NCBI GenBank assembly: GCA_021464245.1
Contig: JADCRB010000013.1
Span: 11,459,350 to 11,523,349, forward strand
Direction: 5' to 3'
DNA length: 64,000 bases
DNA from: Carallia brachiata
Lineage: Eukaryota > Streptophyta > Magnoliopsida > Malpighiales > Rhizophoraceae
This document shows, one piece after another, positions 11,596 through 23,811 of this stretch. Made by a program: the position numbers and the translations under genes. Under the pieces are notes generated by a model. The model was not told the DNA's origin. It saw only the letters and a program-made list of their open reading frames with translations, and did not search any database. Numbering within the stretch: position 1 is the first letter of the stretch; every line of letters begins with the position of its first letter.

Positions 11596-12412
11596 AGATA
11601 ACATTAAAAGGGTATTTGTTTAGTACTTGAGAATAGAAATTAAGTAGATGATTCTTATTATAATATTTGTTTTTATATAATTTCATTCCCATTTTTTTTG
11701 AATTAAAGAATGTGATTCTTATACCTAAGGAAATCATAATTCTCATCTCTAATACATCAATCATTCTCATTCTTTTTATAACTAACCTAACTATCTACTA
11801 CCAAATTATTAAAAAAAGAACTTCAACAAAAATTTTGTTCAAAATAACATATTGGAGAAAAATTAAAAAAAACACAAAATGTTAAAGTTAATATGAAATT
11901 TAAAATAAAAATGTATAATGATCATTTGATAGAAATAATAATAATCTTATATGTTTGATGATGAAATATTTTATAATCTCTACAATATCAATTATGTTAT
12001 AATAATATTAATAATACTTCTTATTTATTTATTTATTAAATTTTATGTTAATTTTTTTATTTTAGATTTTATATTTATGGTTATTATTGTGAATTGAATT
12101 ATATTATTATTATTTATATTTTTAATTTGAAATTATATTAAACTTAGTATTTTACCATTTGCAATTTGATATTCAATATTTTTTTAATTTTTAATAAAAT
12201 TTCTCTTATTTTTATCATGAAATAATATTATTGTATACTTGATATTGATTCTGATTCTGAAGTAAAAGAAATGACTACAAAGAATTTCGATTCTGATTCC
12301 TAAGTAAATCAAACAGTTATAAAATAAATCATTCCATTTCCGATTTCACTTTATTCGATTCTGATTCCCATTCTGATTTTGGGCCATAAACCAAACGGAC
12401 CCTAAGTATATT
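11596..12412. mobile_element. Foldback/MITE-like element with gattctgattc ends
   Basis: The left end (gggtatttgtttagtac) and the reverse complement of the right end (gggtccgtttggtttatg) are similar. Both are followed by inverted matches made of 'gattctgattc', 'gattctta' and 'cattcccat' words, notably several at 12245-12400. The core is very AT-rich. TAA-like trinucleotides flank both sides, but a target duplication is not certain. No transposase is present. Confidence 0.5.
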
Positions 12413-13700
12413 AAGGATTTAATTTTTAAAAAATAAAATTTTAATTATTTATTATAGATTAAACTTATTCCTATAATTATTATATAACTATTTTTTATAT
12501 ACTCTTAATTGGACTCTTTTTATATGCGGAGTAAATCCAAAGTCTGGTTAGAAAGTATTGATGGACTAAATTAAGACTTTCAACCACCCTTTTTTCTTTG
12601 GTCTATATAAGAGATAATAAGACTATCATATAATTGAGAGGGTGAAACCCCAATTTATTTAATTGAAAAATATTACCTTCAACTATTTCTATCTCAATTA
12701 TTTATGAATTCGGCCTTTAATTTATGTGTACTCAAGACTTTCAAGGCCCACAATCCAAGCCCAATGGACTCTGACCTTCCATAATCCAATAGATAAAGCC
12801 CTATAGATAAACTTTTATAATCCAATTTTATAATCCCGATTCTTAATCAACTACCCTAAGCCCAATTGATTAAGCCCAATCCTACAAGTCCGATTTTAGC
12901 TGAAACTAAAGCTTCTTTTTTGTTCAGTCCATCAAAGTCACCTCCAAACAATGACCAAAAGAAAAGAAACAAGTCACCTCTAAACACCGCGAAAACACCT
13001 TTCAGATTTTAACTCTCTCTCTAGCCTTTTTGCTTTTTTGGTCAGTACCAAAACTTGAACCCTAATTATTGAGAATAAGAAATTAGCTACTGTACTAATA
13101 GATCACACGCCTAAATACTCTCTGGTCCTTCTCTTGAATATTGAAATTAGCAAGTTTTAATGAGGTGATATATGGTTAGATGTCTAAGTAACAACTATTG
13201 TTTTACAGTTACGTTAAAATCGAGATATTCAAAAGAAAATTTCTAATTCTTCGGTAGATATCTCAGTGTTAAATACTTAGACTTCTATTTAGAGAAAAAA
13301 AATGTGTGAGATTTATTTTTAAAAAAATATTCTTTTTTTATTATATTCTTTTTTTTTTATCTCGAGTAGGCAAAACATCTAAATAATTACAAAAAAATCT
13401 CACAAATAAGAACTATTCTTATTGTCAATCTCACAGCTGGGGTCTCTTAATAAAAAGAAAAAAAATCCAATAAGAAAAATGGAGAATTTTTAATTTTCAT
13501 TTTTTTTGAATAGTGATAAATCATATGAAAGTTTAATTTATAACTCTTTACAAATTGATTCTGTTGATGTGATAATAAATTTTTGACAATTTTATTTTTT
13601 AATTAAACTTTATATAGACTTAGTATTACACTATATTTCTAATCATTAACTGTATCGAAATTTATCATTATTCTTTTTTCCCTAAACCGATACCCAACTT
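12413..13700. other. AT-rich spacer upstream of the CSN7-like locus
   Basis: No gene is seen. The part at 12530-12790 shares ordered words with 2340-2860 (gagtaaa...gttagaaagtatt, then cctttaattt/ctgtatgtact, then 'gggcccac'-like text), suggesting an old shared repeat or segmental duplication. The part at 13505-13660 resembles 48640-48790. Confidence 0.4.
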
Positions 13701-13770
13701 GTCCTGTACCCACGAACGACGGTTGTATACAAACTCTTCTGGAATTGTCATCCACCAAGGAACCCATACC

Positions 13771-13780
13771 TATAAATAGG
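13771..13780 (+). promoter_or_regulatory. TATA box of the CSN7-like locus
   Basis: The sequence tataaatagg lies 118 bp upstream of the ATG at 13889, the expected distance for a plant promoter. The dead gene's core promoter therefore still looks normal. Confidence 0.55.
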
Positions 13781-14397
13781 TGTAGAACCACCAACCCCAC
13801 CAATCGGCGGCCTTAATTCTGAGAGACTTACAAAATCCTCTTCAATTTTCAGTTGTGTTAATATCTTTGCAAAACTCTCTCAGTTTCAATGGACACAATG
13901 GAGCAGCAACAAGCCAAAGCGATACAAGAGTTGGTGAATCAAGCTTCCACTCTCGATGGCCCCTCCCTTCGCCACCCTCATTGTCCAATCCACCTCTCAC
14001 CCTTTTCTCTTCTCTTCTCTGATAATTTAGCCCTCCCCTCTATCCTCCAAGTCAGTCACTCTCCCCCAAAATTTTGAATCTTTTTATATTTTCATGCAAA
14101 AATTGTATCAATTTTTTATTGCAATGGGAAACAATAAAAATTGTGACTTTTTTCAGTATTCTCGGGTTTGTTTCTGTGCCAAGCAATTAAACATGTCTTT
14201 GTTTACTTTTTTGTTTTTCAGAACAAACCAGAGGCACTATTTTTTTGAAATTCCTTTTTGGAGGGTTTTGTGAATTTTGGGTTCTGTTGTTTGTGTTAGT
14301 TCTTAGGAGATTGAATTGAATTGAATGCAGCTTGAAGGAACCAAGAATTCAGTTTAGTCAACTTTTTCGCCTTTTTGCTCATGGAACATGGTGCGAA

Positions 14398-14402
14398 TAC
14401 AA
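14398..14402. repeat. Target-site duplication (TACAA), left copy
   Basis: The pentamer tacaa precedes the 5' LTR and recurs directly after the 3' LTR at 21449-21453. Five base pairs is the usual duplication for Ty1/copia integration. It falls inside a Tyr-Lys (tac aa-) codon pair of CSN7 exon 2. Confidence 0.85.
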
Positions 14403-14835
14403 TGTTAATTATCCTTAAAGTGACTCACATGATAAGAGATAAAGAAAAAGATAATTAATTATTATTTATTTTTTAAGGTGATAATTACAAATAATTAAAA
14501 GACAACTACACTTATCACGATTGCGTAAAGATAACTAATTAGAGTTCAAATCAGTTACAATTACTATCCTTGAGGGAGGAAGTGGGGTAAATATCGGTAA
14601 CTGACAGGGTATCTAACCTAACCTATATAAGGAGAAGCCTGTTAACCATCGATCTACGCTTCTGAAAGCATTCGGTCATATGTTAGAAGGCACTGTGACT
14701 AAAATCAAAGTACATCAGTTTTCTTATTTTTTTGAGTGATTGTTCATACTTGTGACTTTCAATTGTTGATCAATATGACTGAAGGTATGTCCTCTGCTTA
14801 ATTTATTCAAATTTAATTCAATTTAAAATCCTACA
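14403..14835 (+). repeat. 5' LTR of the copia element
   Basis: It starts TGTTAATTATCC and ends CCTACA, with the TG...CA termini typical of LTRs. A tatataa box lies at 14624-14630. The end is set by the primer-binding site two bases downstream. Confidence 0.92.
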
Positions 14836-14837
14836 TA

Positions 14838-14849
14838 TGGTATTAGAGC
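14838..14849 (+). other. Primer-binding site for initiator tRNA-Met
   Basis: The sequence tggtattagagc matches the canonical copia site TGGTATCAGAGC (complement of the 3' end of plant initiator tRNA-Met) with one change, and lies two bases after the 5' LTR. Confidence 0.88.
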
Positions 14850-16745
14850 ATGCCTTTCAGCTGTATTGATTACAATCTCAAGTTTATATATGCGGTTTGA
14901 TTGAATCTGATCCCTCGAATTGATGAATATGCATCGTTTATATATGCCATGATTGATAATTTTGTTAATTGAAGACTTGCACGGAGTTTATGCATGGTCA
15001 GTATATGTATGTTCATCAAAGTACACACAACACATGCATATTCTATTTATTTTTCAGTGGACCGTGATTTTGCCATAGCCGATTGCATGTTTATCAATTT
15101 TATGTCTATGGCTCTTTTACATGGCATAGCCGCTTCATATTTCAGCATAATGTAGATGTTTACAACACTCATCTAGATACAGAAGGCAGCATGATTTAAA
15201 TCCAATTCAAAAAAATAGAATTAATAAAGTTAATGCCATGTCTGTCAATTGTAAGTGTTTATGTTATATAGCATGATTATAATTCTGGGTATGAAGCTTT
15301 TGCTATTAAAATACACCTGGTTATATAACCTATGTGGCTTAAATTAATTCTAGCATTTGAATAAACTGTATTCGGTCTTTGATGTATAACAAACCTCATG
15401 TATACCATGTATGTACATGCAAATAAAGACATGCTTGATGATGATGCTTTTGAGTTATATAAGATGTCTGGCTGTTGCATAAAAGGTAGGTTTGTTTGTC
15501 AACTCTTAGGCTACTGATGATCAGATCAATAAAGGTCTTAATCTGGCCATAAATAACTGTCAAACCTCCTTTGAGTATGTACGCAGCCTTTGTGATAATT
15601 GTTGTCACCTAATTTTAATTATTAAAAAAAAAGAAAAAGAAAATTTTTTTGGAATTTTCTCGTTTATGGCATATTAACATGATGCATAATGTGGCTTATG
15701 AATATGATGATGGTTCAGCGGATGCATGAATCTGGTATTGTGCAATAGCACAGAAACCGACATAATATGAAGTCTTGTGGGTTTTGTTTATTGATTTGTT
15801 TCTGCGTATTCCTGCTACAAGTTAGGTTTGTCTTTATGTCATGTGCATATGTATGTCATGTAATAAATATTATTATAAGAACTTTATACATGGTAATGCT
15901 GATGATATACACACATGAAGATAGATATGAATGACAACACTGGTAATCGGTGGCCGAAGAACAATGGGATATTTAATTGACAGATTCATTGATGCAACTG
16001 TTTCTTATGAATTGGCAAAAGTCAGTATGGCTTGATCAACAATATTTTGTATTGAATGATGGTTTCGGTTCAGTTCAAAATTATATTTAACTTGGAAAGT
16101 ATTTTACTTCACAAAACTGTCTAATATGTATGAATGGTCATGCATGGTGATGATGGTACAAAAGCCAATAATGTGATCAGAAAGGCAACGATTTTGGTTA
16201 TTCTTTTAATTTCAAATTGTTTGGATGCACAAATAAAGGTTTCAAACTATACATGTAAATATATTTGTGCATGATCTACAATAAATCTTATAAATGTCAT
16301 TTAAGAAATATTATGGTAATTTAAGAATAGTCACAGTATCTTAAATTATTATGATATTAGTGATTTACAAGAAAATCACTTAAGGATATAGTTATTGGAC
16401 TATAAATGACATATAAGAATTACAATTAATTCTTTGAAATAAATTACTAGGCCCCAAGGGAGGTATTTACTTTATTGAATTAATTGGAATAAGATTTTGA
16501 ATTAGATGTTAAAATTTGATTTTTCTTATGTCCACAGATATGGAAATTTTTTAGTTTTGATGTTTGATTCATTAGTCTTATTATAAAGCACATATAACTT
16601 CAATGCGTGTAGTGACCTCTACCCACAAGAAAGTATGAATTTATATTTTGCGATAGTTTATTCTCATGGCATTAATGTATGTATGTTTCTTGGTTAATGT
16701 AGTTATTTCTATTGTTTTTTATGATCTTTCCTAATTCCAATGTTG
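14850..16745 (+). other. Non-coding leader of the copia element
   Basis: This 1.9-kb stretch lies between the primer-binding site and the gag remnant. I see no domain, and open frames are short on both strands. It contains 'tgatgatg' and 'atgtatg' words. It may be untranslated leader, decayed coding sequence, or a later insertion into the element. Confidence 0.5.
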
Positions 16746-16748
16746 TCA

Positions 16749-17114
16749 GGTGATAATTTTGCGGACTGGAAAGACAAGTTTCTTTTGGCTTTAGGGTGCA
16801 TGGATATGAATTTGGCCTTCTGTGTGGATGAACCACCTATCCCCACAGAATCAAGTACGCCAAATGAAAGAGCTGTTTTTGAAAAGTGAGAGCGATCCAA
16901 TTGCCTGAGTTTGATGCTCATTAAGTTCCATATCAGCAAAAGCATCAAGGGCTTTATTCCAGATAAAGAAAAAGCCAAAGATTTTATGAAAGCAATTGAA
17001 GAACAGTTTGTGAAATCTGATAAGCCATTAATCAGTACTCTTATAAAGAAACTTTCAGGAAAGAACTTTGACAATTCTAAAGGTATGCGTGAGCACATTA
17101 TAGAAATGACTTAA
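16749..17114 (+). pseudogene. copia gag remnant
   Basis: In one frame the segment reads NFADWKDKFLLALGC, then DEPPIPTES, then a TGA stop at 16887-16889, then SNCLSLMLIKFHISK and IEEQFVKSDK, and stops at 17112. This is the capsid part of a copia gag (UBN2-type) that packages element RNA. Further gag-like text in other frames follows (FNSLPA near 17160, WSINELLTM near 17225). A stop within the domain and later frame changes show it is dead. Confidence 0.85.
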
Positions 17115-17398
17115 GTCCTTTGAGGTTGATATATCTGATACCTTTCTAGTTCACTTTATCCTGAATTCTCTTCCTGCTGCATGTACGGCTTTTAAAATAT
17201 CATATAACACACATAAGGATAAATGGTCAATCAATGAGCTTCTGACTATGTGTGTTCAAGATGAGGAAAGAATAAAGTACAATAATCTAGAAAGTGCATC
17301 TTATGATTAAAGAGAAGATGAAAGACAAAAAGGATAAAGGTGCTCCATACTAGAAGAAAGATGCAAATGTGCCAATGAAAAAGTATGGCAATAACGTA

Positions 17399-17447
17399 GT
17401 ATGCTTCTTTTGGAGTAAATGTGGACACATGAAAAAGATTGTCTTAA
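17399..17447 (+). pseudogene. Remnant of gag zinc knuckle
   Basis: The translation includes CFFWSKCGHMKK, clearly derived from a CX2CX4HX4C nucleic-acid-binding knuckle. The second cysteine has become Trp and the last is lost, so zinc binding would fail. Confidence 0.7.
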
Positions 17448-17949
17448 GTAAAAGGCATGGCTAGAAAAGAAAGGTACTCTTATATCTTTGGTATGTCATC
17501 AATCTCTTTTAATTGATGCTCCAAATAATACATGGTGGATTGATTCTGTTTCAACAATTCATATTGCCAATACTATACAGGGTTTTTTAGAGTAAAGGAA
17601 GCCAAAAGAATGTGAGCAAGGCATCTATTCAGAAAATCAGATGTGTTCTTATGTTGAGGCTGTAGGGATTTATCATTTAATTTTAAAGACTGGATTTGTT
17701 TTAGATTTACAGAACTTTTTATATTCATTCATTCTCTAGAAATTTAATTTCAATTTTTAGACTAACTCAGTTTAATTATCAGTTTGTTTTTTAGAACAAA
17801 AGTTTTTATATTTGGCATAATAAAATTAATGTTGGTTCTGGTTATTTGGCTGATGGTTTATACAAATTCGATTTAGACTCCACTAAAGAATGCAATGTTA
17901 TATTGCATGACAGTATTGGCACAAAGAGATGTATTATTAATGAGCAGTC

Positions 17950-18640
17950 TTCTCAATTATGACATAAAAGGTTAGGCCATATCTCTCTTGAGAGAATAAA
18001 GAGGCTTGAGAATGATGGAGTCTTAACACCTCTTGACTTTACAGATTTTGGTACTTATGTGAATTACATAAAGGATAAGCAAACCAACAAAAATGCTAAA
18101 GGTACCAAGAAAAGTTTGAAAATTCTTGAAATTGTACACATAGACATCTGTGGACCATTTCCCACTCCCTGTTTTAATGGTCAGAGATATTTTATCTCAT
18201 TCATTGATGACCATACAAGATTCATATATCTCTACTTATTGTTTGATAAAGCTGAAGCACTTGATGCTTTTAAAATATATAAGGTTGAAGTAGAGAAACA
18301 AAAAGATAAGAAGATTAAAATTATAATCTCTGATAGGGGTGGAGAATATTATGAAAGGTACACAAAGATAAGATAAATGAAAAGTCCATTTTCTAAGTTC
18401 CTTGAATATGAGGATATTATTGTACAGTATACCACTCTGGGTACACCTTAACAAAATGGTGTAGCAGAAAGAAGGAACCGAACATTTATAAACATGGTGA
18501 GGAGCATGATCAATAATTCTAGTCTCCCATTAAGTTTATGGAGTGAAGTCTTGAAAACTGTAGTCTATGTTTTAAATAGAGTTCCATCAAAAGTTGTTTC
18601 TAAAACTCCTTTTGAGTTGTGGAATGGATAGAAACTCAGT
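17950..18640 (+). pseudogene. copia integrase remnant
   Basis: A GAG-pre-integrase remnant (KRLGHISLERIKRL, about 17967) leads into the integrase core: DICGPFPTPCFNGQRYF with the first catalytic Asp (about 18143), SDRGGEY with the second (about 18332) and a NGVAERRN block with the catalytic Glu (about 18459-18482). Integrase inserts the cDNA into the genome. Stops at 18374 and around 18450 break the frame. Confidence 0.9.
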
Positions 18641-18649
18641 CTAACACAT

Positions 18650-19285
18650 ATGCATATATGGGGTTGTCCTGCTGAAGTGAGGGTTTATAATCCTCAATTA
18701 AAGAAATTAGATTCAATGACAACTAGTGGATTTTTCATAAGCTATGTAGTAAATTATAAGGGATACAAATTTTATTACCCTTCAAGCATGCCTTCAATTA
18801 TTGAAGTTAGAAATACAAAGTTTTTTGAGGATCACGAGTTTAGTGGGAGTGGATTTCATCAAAATGTGTAATTTGAGGGAAATAAGGACTCCATTGAAAG
18901 TTTTATAAACTCTAGAGGCTTGATTATTGTTCAAGGAAGTTCACATAGTGATATTAATGGACAAAAAATTTAAGATCAAGTACCCAATGCAGTGGAACCA
19001 GTGGCACATGAACCACATAATGAAAATCCACAAAATGAAGGGTTAAGGAGATCCTCAAAGGTAATAAAATTTGCAATTCCTAATGACTATCTTGTATCCT
19101 TGCAAGAGACTGATATCAGTAATAAAGATGATCCTTGCACGTTTTCACAAGTCATGGAAAGTGAAAAGTCAAAATTATGGTACAATGCCATAAAGAAAAA
19201 GGTGAAATCTATGACCAACATTCAAGTTTGGGACCTTGTTGAATTATCAGAAGGAGTTGTAGCTATTGACTACAAATGGCTTGAT
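18650..19285 (+). pseudogene. Integrase tail and linker remnant of copia pol
   Basis: Open pieces (18650-18871, 18992-19288) match the integrase C-terminal region (GYKFYYPSS) and the linker before reverse transcriptase (EPHNENPQNEGLRRSSK, YNAIKKKVKSM). They are separated by stops near 18870 and 18971. Confidence 0.75.
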
Positions 19286-19289
19286 TAAA

Positions 19290-20100
19290 CCAAAAGGAAC
19301 TTGTCTGGTAATTTTGAGAGATACAAGGTTAGACTTGTAGCCAAAGGTTTTACTCAGAAAAAGGGCATTAATTATTATAAAACCTTTTCTCCAGTTTTTA
19401 AGAATGATTCATTCAGGATTATCATGATTTTAGTAGCTCATTTTGATTTAGAATTACATCAGATGGATGTGAAAACTGCCTTCTTGAATGAGGATTTTGA
19501 GGAAGAGGCATATATAAGTTAGCCTGAAGGTTTCACTGCTGATGAAGGAAGTCACATAGTATGCAAGATTAAGAAATTCATATATGGGCACAAGCAAGCC
19601 TCCCGACATTGGTATATAAAATTACACAATATTATAGCCTCATATGACTTTAAAGAATATATTGTGGATCAGTGTATATATCTTAAGGTTAATGGGAGCA
19701 AGTACATCATTTTAGTCCTATATGTGGACGATATTTTACATGCACATAACGATTTGGGGTTGTTATATGAGACTAAGAAATTTCTCTCTTAGAACTTTGA
19801 AATGAAGGATATGGGTGAAGCTTATTATGTCGTTCACATAGAAATTCACAGAGATAGATCTCAGCGAGTTTTGGGATTATCTCAAAAGGCCTACATTGAA
19901 AAAATTTTAGAGAGATTCAAGATGGAAGATTGTTCTTCCATTGTAGTACCTATTGTTAAAGGGGACAAATTCAGTCTTGCACAATGTCCTCAGAATAACT
20001 TGGAACAAAAGGAGATAAAGCGAATACCATATGCGTCGGCAGTTGGTAGCCTTATGTATGCATAGGTCTACACTAGACCTGACATTGCATTTGCAATAAG
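19290..20100 (+). pseudogene. copia reverse transcriptase remnant
   Basis: The RVT_2 blocks are plain: YKVRLVAKGFTQKKGINY, QMDVKTAFLN, PEGFTADEG, and the catalytic YVDDIL at about 19719-19736, followed by MKDMGEAYYVVHIEI and YASAVGSLMYA. The polymerase would copy element RNA into DNA. Stops after TAFLNEDFEEEAYIS (19520) and near 19790 and 20063 inactivate it. Confidence 0.92.
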
Positions 20101-20700
20101 AATGTTCGGAAGATACCAAAGTAATCCTGGGCTAGAGCGCTGGAAAGCTGCTGAGAAGGTTATGAGGTATCTACAAGGAACCAAGAACTATAGGGTTACA
20201 TACAGAAAATCGACTGTTTGGTAGTGGAAGAGTATTTGGATGCTGATTTCGCTGGTTGTGTAGACACTAGAAAGTCTATTATTGGATACATTTTTATGTT
20301 TGCTAGAGGTGTTGTATCATGGAAAAGCATCAAGCAAACCATTATTGCTTCTTCCACTATAGAAGCGAAATTTATAGCATGTCATGAGACTACAGCACAG
20401 GATTTATGGTTAAAGAAGTTTATCACAAGACTGCAGATTGTGGATTATATTTTTAGACCACTAAAGATATACTGTGATAATTCAGTTGCAGTGTTCTTTT
20501 CAAAAAACTAGAAAAGCGGAAGCCGAAACAAGTATATCGATATAAAGTTTTTGGTTGTTAAAGATTACGTTAAAGAGTAAGCAATTGTAATAGAGTATAT
20601 CAGTACACAACTTATGGTTGCTGATCCTATGACTAAAGGATTATCGGCTAAGTCATATAAGGATCATGTTGAGTGTATGGGTCTAGTTAGCTCTATTTAA
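20101..20700 (+). pseudogene. copia RNase H remnant
   Basis: The frame from about 20218 reads YLDADFAGCVDTRKS, then GVVSWKSIKQTIIASSTIEAKF, then YCDNSVAVFFSKN, the standard copia RNase H signature with its acidic residues. After 20511 stops alternate with recognisable tail text (ADPMTKGL near 20620). Confidence 0.9.
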
Positions 20701-21009
20701 GTTTTACATTGCATTTGCAAATAAAGAATTATTTTGTGCACATAAAATTTATTTGCAATAAAGTTATTTGGGACCAATGGATTGAGGGTTAAAGTTTTTC
20801 TATTCAATAAAGCTTTGTCTCACTAAAGTGTTTGATTAAAAATTCACTAGCATTGTGATACATGGAAGGAAATATTTTCAAGAGTGTTGCACAATCATCA
20901 TAATCCATGTATAGAGATTTCTAATAAACAAACTACAGTTACAAACTAGCTTGTATGGGTAATTTAACTCATGGCCATGAATATGGATATCGCTTATTTA
21001 GTATCATAC

Positions 21010-21025
21010 GGGCGAAGTGGGAGAA
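21010..21025 (+). other. Polypurine tract of the copia element
   Basis: The purine-rich gggcgaagtgggagaa directly precedes the 3' LTR and would prime plus-strand DNA synthesis. Confidence 0.8.
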
Positions 21026-21448
21026 TGTTGAATTATCCTTAAGGTGGTCCACATGATAAAAGATAAATAATTATTATTTAATTCTTAAAGTGATAATTAC
21101 AAATAAATAAATGACAATTACCCACTTATCACGATAACATGAAGATAGCTAATTAGAGTTCAAATCAGTTACAGTTACTATCCTTGATAGGAGGAAGTGG
21201 GGTAAATATCAGTAACTGACGGGGTCTCTAGTCTAGCCTATATAAGGAGAAGCCTGTTAACCATCGATGTACGCTTCTGAAAGCATTCCATAAGTTAGAA
21301 GACACTATTACTAAAATCAAAATACATCAGTTTTTCTTATTTCTTTGAGTGATTGTTCCTATTTGTGATTTTCACTTGTTGATTAATATAATTGAAGGTA
21401 TGTCTTCCATTTAATTTATTCAGATTTAATTCAGTTTAAGTTCTTACC
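21026..21448 (+). repeat. 3' LTR of the copia element
   Basis: It starts TGTTGAATTATCC and ends TTACC; the terminal A of the expected CA has become C. It is collinear with the 5' LTR, with the same cctatataagg promoter core. Its end is set by alignment and by the TACAA duplication that follows. Confidence 0.92.
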
Positions 21449-21453
21449 TACAA
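21449..21453. repeat. Target-site duplication (TACAA), right copy
   Basis: This matches the pentamer in front of the 5' LTR. The bases that follow (aagtacga) restore the end of CSN7 exon 2 and a GT donor, so the insertion lies within about one codon of the exon border. Confidence 0.85.
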
Positions 21454-23023
21454 AAGTACGAACTTTGGCCTTTAATTGGTTAATAATATGTAACCAAATT
21501 TAGATTACATGGAAAAGGGATCTTCAACTATATTGTGATCTTTACTTGGTTTCTTAACTTAGTTGTTCATAGAATGGTCACAAGGGAAACGGCTTCTTTT
21601 TGACCATTTTTTAGACCTGAGAATGTGAGAGTTTCATGCATTAAAATATTTTTTTTTCTTTTTTTTTTTTAGGGGGTCCTGTTGATGTGCCTCTATTTGT
21701 TTGACAATTATGTGATCCGCAAGGGAACATGGGGGTTCTTCCAAATCTGAATCCGGCTCAACTTCTCAAATTAAAACAGCTTACTGTGCTAACTCTTCCC
21801 GAGACAAACAAGGTAGTGCATTATTTAACTTATGTTTACTAATGCTTCTTTCAGTAATTTGGATTTTTTTTTTTTCTTTTTGAGGAATTAGTGGATTGGA
21901 ACGTACTTCTCTTTGATTTGTTAAATTTGAGCAGAATGATTTCATCTTACTCTGTTTATTTTGGACCATGGAATTTGTGTTTGTCCCACAAGATATAGCT
22001 CTCATTCTTTTATTAGCCTTTGTGGCCAGTTTTAAGATAATATTTGTCACGTGACTGTAAATCTATGGTCATTGAAGTGATCTTTTACTCTTGGTTGAAC
22101 TCTCTGTTAGGTTCTTTCCTATGATGTACTCATGAAGGAACTTGAGGTGTCTAATACCCGTGACCTTGAAGACTTCCTTATAGATGAGTGCATTAATGTG
22201 GTAAGTCCCCATGTTTTTAACCCATCTTCATTAGTCATTTATTATTTTCTTGTTTCCGTATAGGGCATAATCAAAGGAAAATTGAATCAATTACATAGGA
22301 GTTTTGAGGTTGGATCGTTCACCTTGCAAAATGCAAATCATTCTATTTTTCACTCCTCAATGCTTAATGCCATGAGGTTTATTCTATTTAATTTGTATTC
22401 TGGAGGTGCAATTTGCAGCCAGCAGAGATCCAATGCGTGGAGAGCTTGGGAATTTGTTACAGAAAACAGAGAATGCTTTTGTGTTCATTCTATTTACCTC
22501 TTTTGTTTGTAAGCTTGCTTCTTAGTTTACTCTTTTAGTTAACTTGTGTGAATTCATCAGCAAACTGAGTCACTTCATGACCATGTTGATTTGAGTTTAA
22601 GACACCTTTTTTGGCTGTAATTTTGTCATGTGTTTAAGTGCTTCTCTTGCAATCCATTAGATTTATGACACTAAACTTTTACAAAAGTCAGGTTGGCTAC
22701 TTCAGATAATCTGCTTCACTTGATCCGAGAGAAAATTGTGTGGGCAAGTGCAATGCCCCAATCCCAAAAGGATCATGAGATGGTAATCAAACGTGGAATT
22801 GAAGAAGTGAAAAAGTCTCTCCAACATACGGTAAGAGTTGAATTTTGCCTTTTTCCTTTGCGAAAAGTTTGTTGCTTGGTCTAAATGCACTTTGACTTTG
22901 TATACGCTGACCATCTGGTTTCTTCTACATTTTCAATGCAAGCTTATTCCTGCATTTGAGAAGTATGCAGGAGGGCTGTCTAAGGCTTCAGTATATATAT
23001 TTTGGGATAAGAATTAAGTTGGT

Positions 23024-23385
23024 TTAATAATTTTTGGGATTTTTTCAATGTGGCCCTAAATTATTTGGTTTTTTTCTTATAAGTCCAATAACTTTAGAAT
23101 CCGTCCCTATTCATTCCTTTTTATGATGGCAATTCTCGTAATATGCCCGAAAACAAAAAGTACACAGTTAAATACCTCCCGCCTGAATACCTGTCTCTCG
23201 AACTTCAGTATTCATGCACGTATCTTTTGTTTTTGGATGCATTTTGTCATATAATTAACATGAAGGAGTTTTTTTTTCATCAAAAAAAAAGGACTGAATC
23301 GAGAAGAATTTATGACGTTATAGTAGTCAAATGAAAATTCTAAAAAGTTTAAGGTCACAATAAAATATCCCAAAAGATTGCAGAC
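23024..23385. mobile_element. Foldback MITE in the last CSN7 intron
   Basis: The left arm (ttttgggattttttcaatgtggccctaaa) is matched by the right arm read in reverse complement (ttttgggatattttattgtgacctta), giving about 45 bp of imperfect inverted repeat around a non-coding core. Exact ends and target duplication could not be fixed. Confidence 0.65.
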
Positions 23386-23811
23386 CGGAAAATTGGTGCT
23401 TATACCTGTACTAAAGCAATCAGGTCTTTTCCTTCCTTAAAGGGGTTGCTCTATTTTAACTTCCACGTGGCCTTTCAAGTGCAGGCCTAGTTTAACATTC
23501 AATTATATGAGCAAACTTGGAGGTGATTACTTGATACGTTAAACTGTATCCTCTAAAAAATGTGCTGTATTTTCCATCTATTGTACATTTGTTTTATACA
23601 AAACCAAAGTGTCCAACATTTTCAACAAAATATACTGCATTATTAAAAAAAATTATATTACATTATCTAAAATATGCTATATTTTTTCATGTGAAAAAAA
23701 AAAGAGATTGAGGCTGATGGTACGCCTTTCACTTATGTGGTTGCTTAGTAGCACTCTTACACAAATAACCTTGTCACTCTTATATTTATACAATTTTAAT
23801 AAGTTCTAATA

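Larger units (their letters stand above)
14403..21448 (+). mobile_element. Ty1/copia LTR retrotransposon, degenerate, about 7.05 kb
   Basis: The element has two LTRs of 433 and 423 bp, a primer-binding site, gag, protease/zinc-finger, integrase, reverse transcriptase and RNase H remnants in copia order (integrase before reverse transcriptase), a purine-rich tract and a perfect TACAA target duplication. The LTRs differ by many substitutions and several indels (roughly 80-88% identical by eye), so insertion is old. Multiple in-frame stops and frame changes interrupt every domain, so it cannot move on its own. About 1.9 kb between the primer-binding site and the first recognisable gag codons has no coding signal, which is long for a copia leader. 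It lies in the same orientation as the CSN7 copy it interrupts. Confidence 0.95.

Noticed and set aside
15277..15608. Antisense frames inside the copia leader
   Set aside because: They are short and overlapping, start at non-ATG codons or lack any family resemblance, and have no domain.
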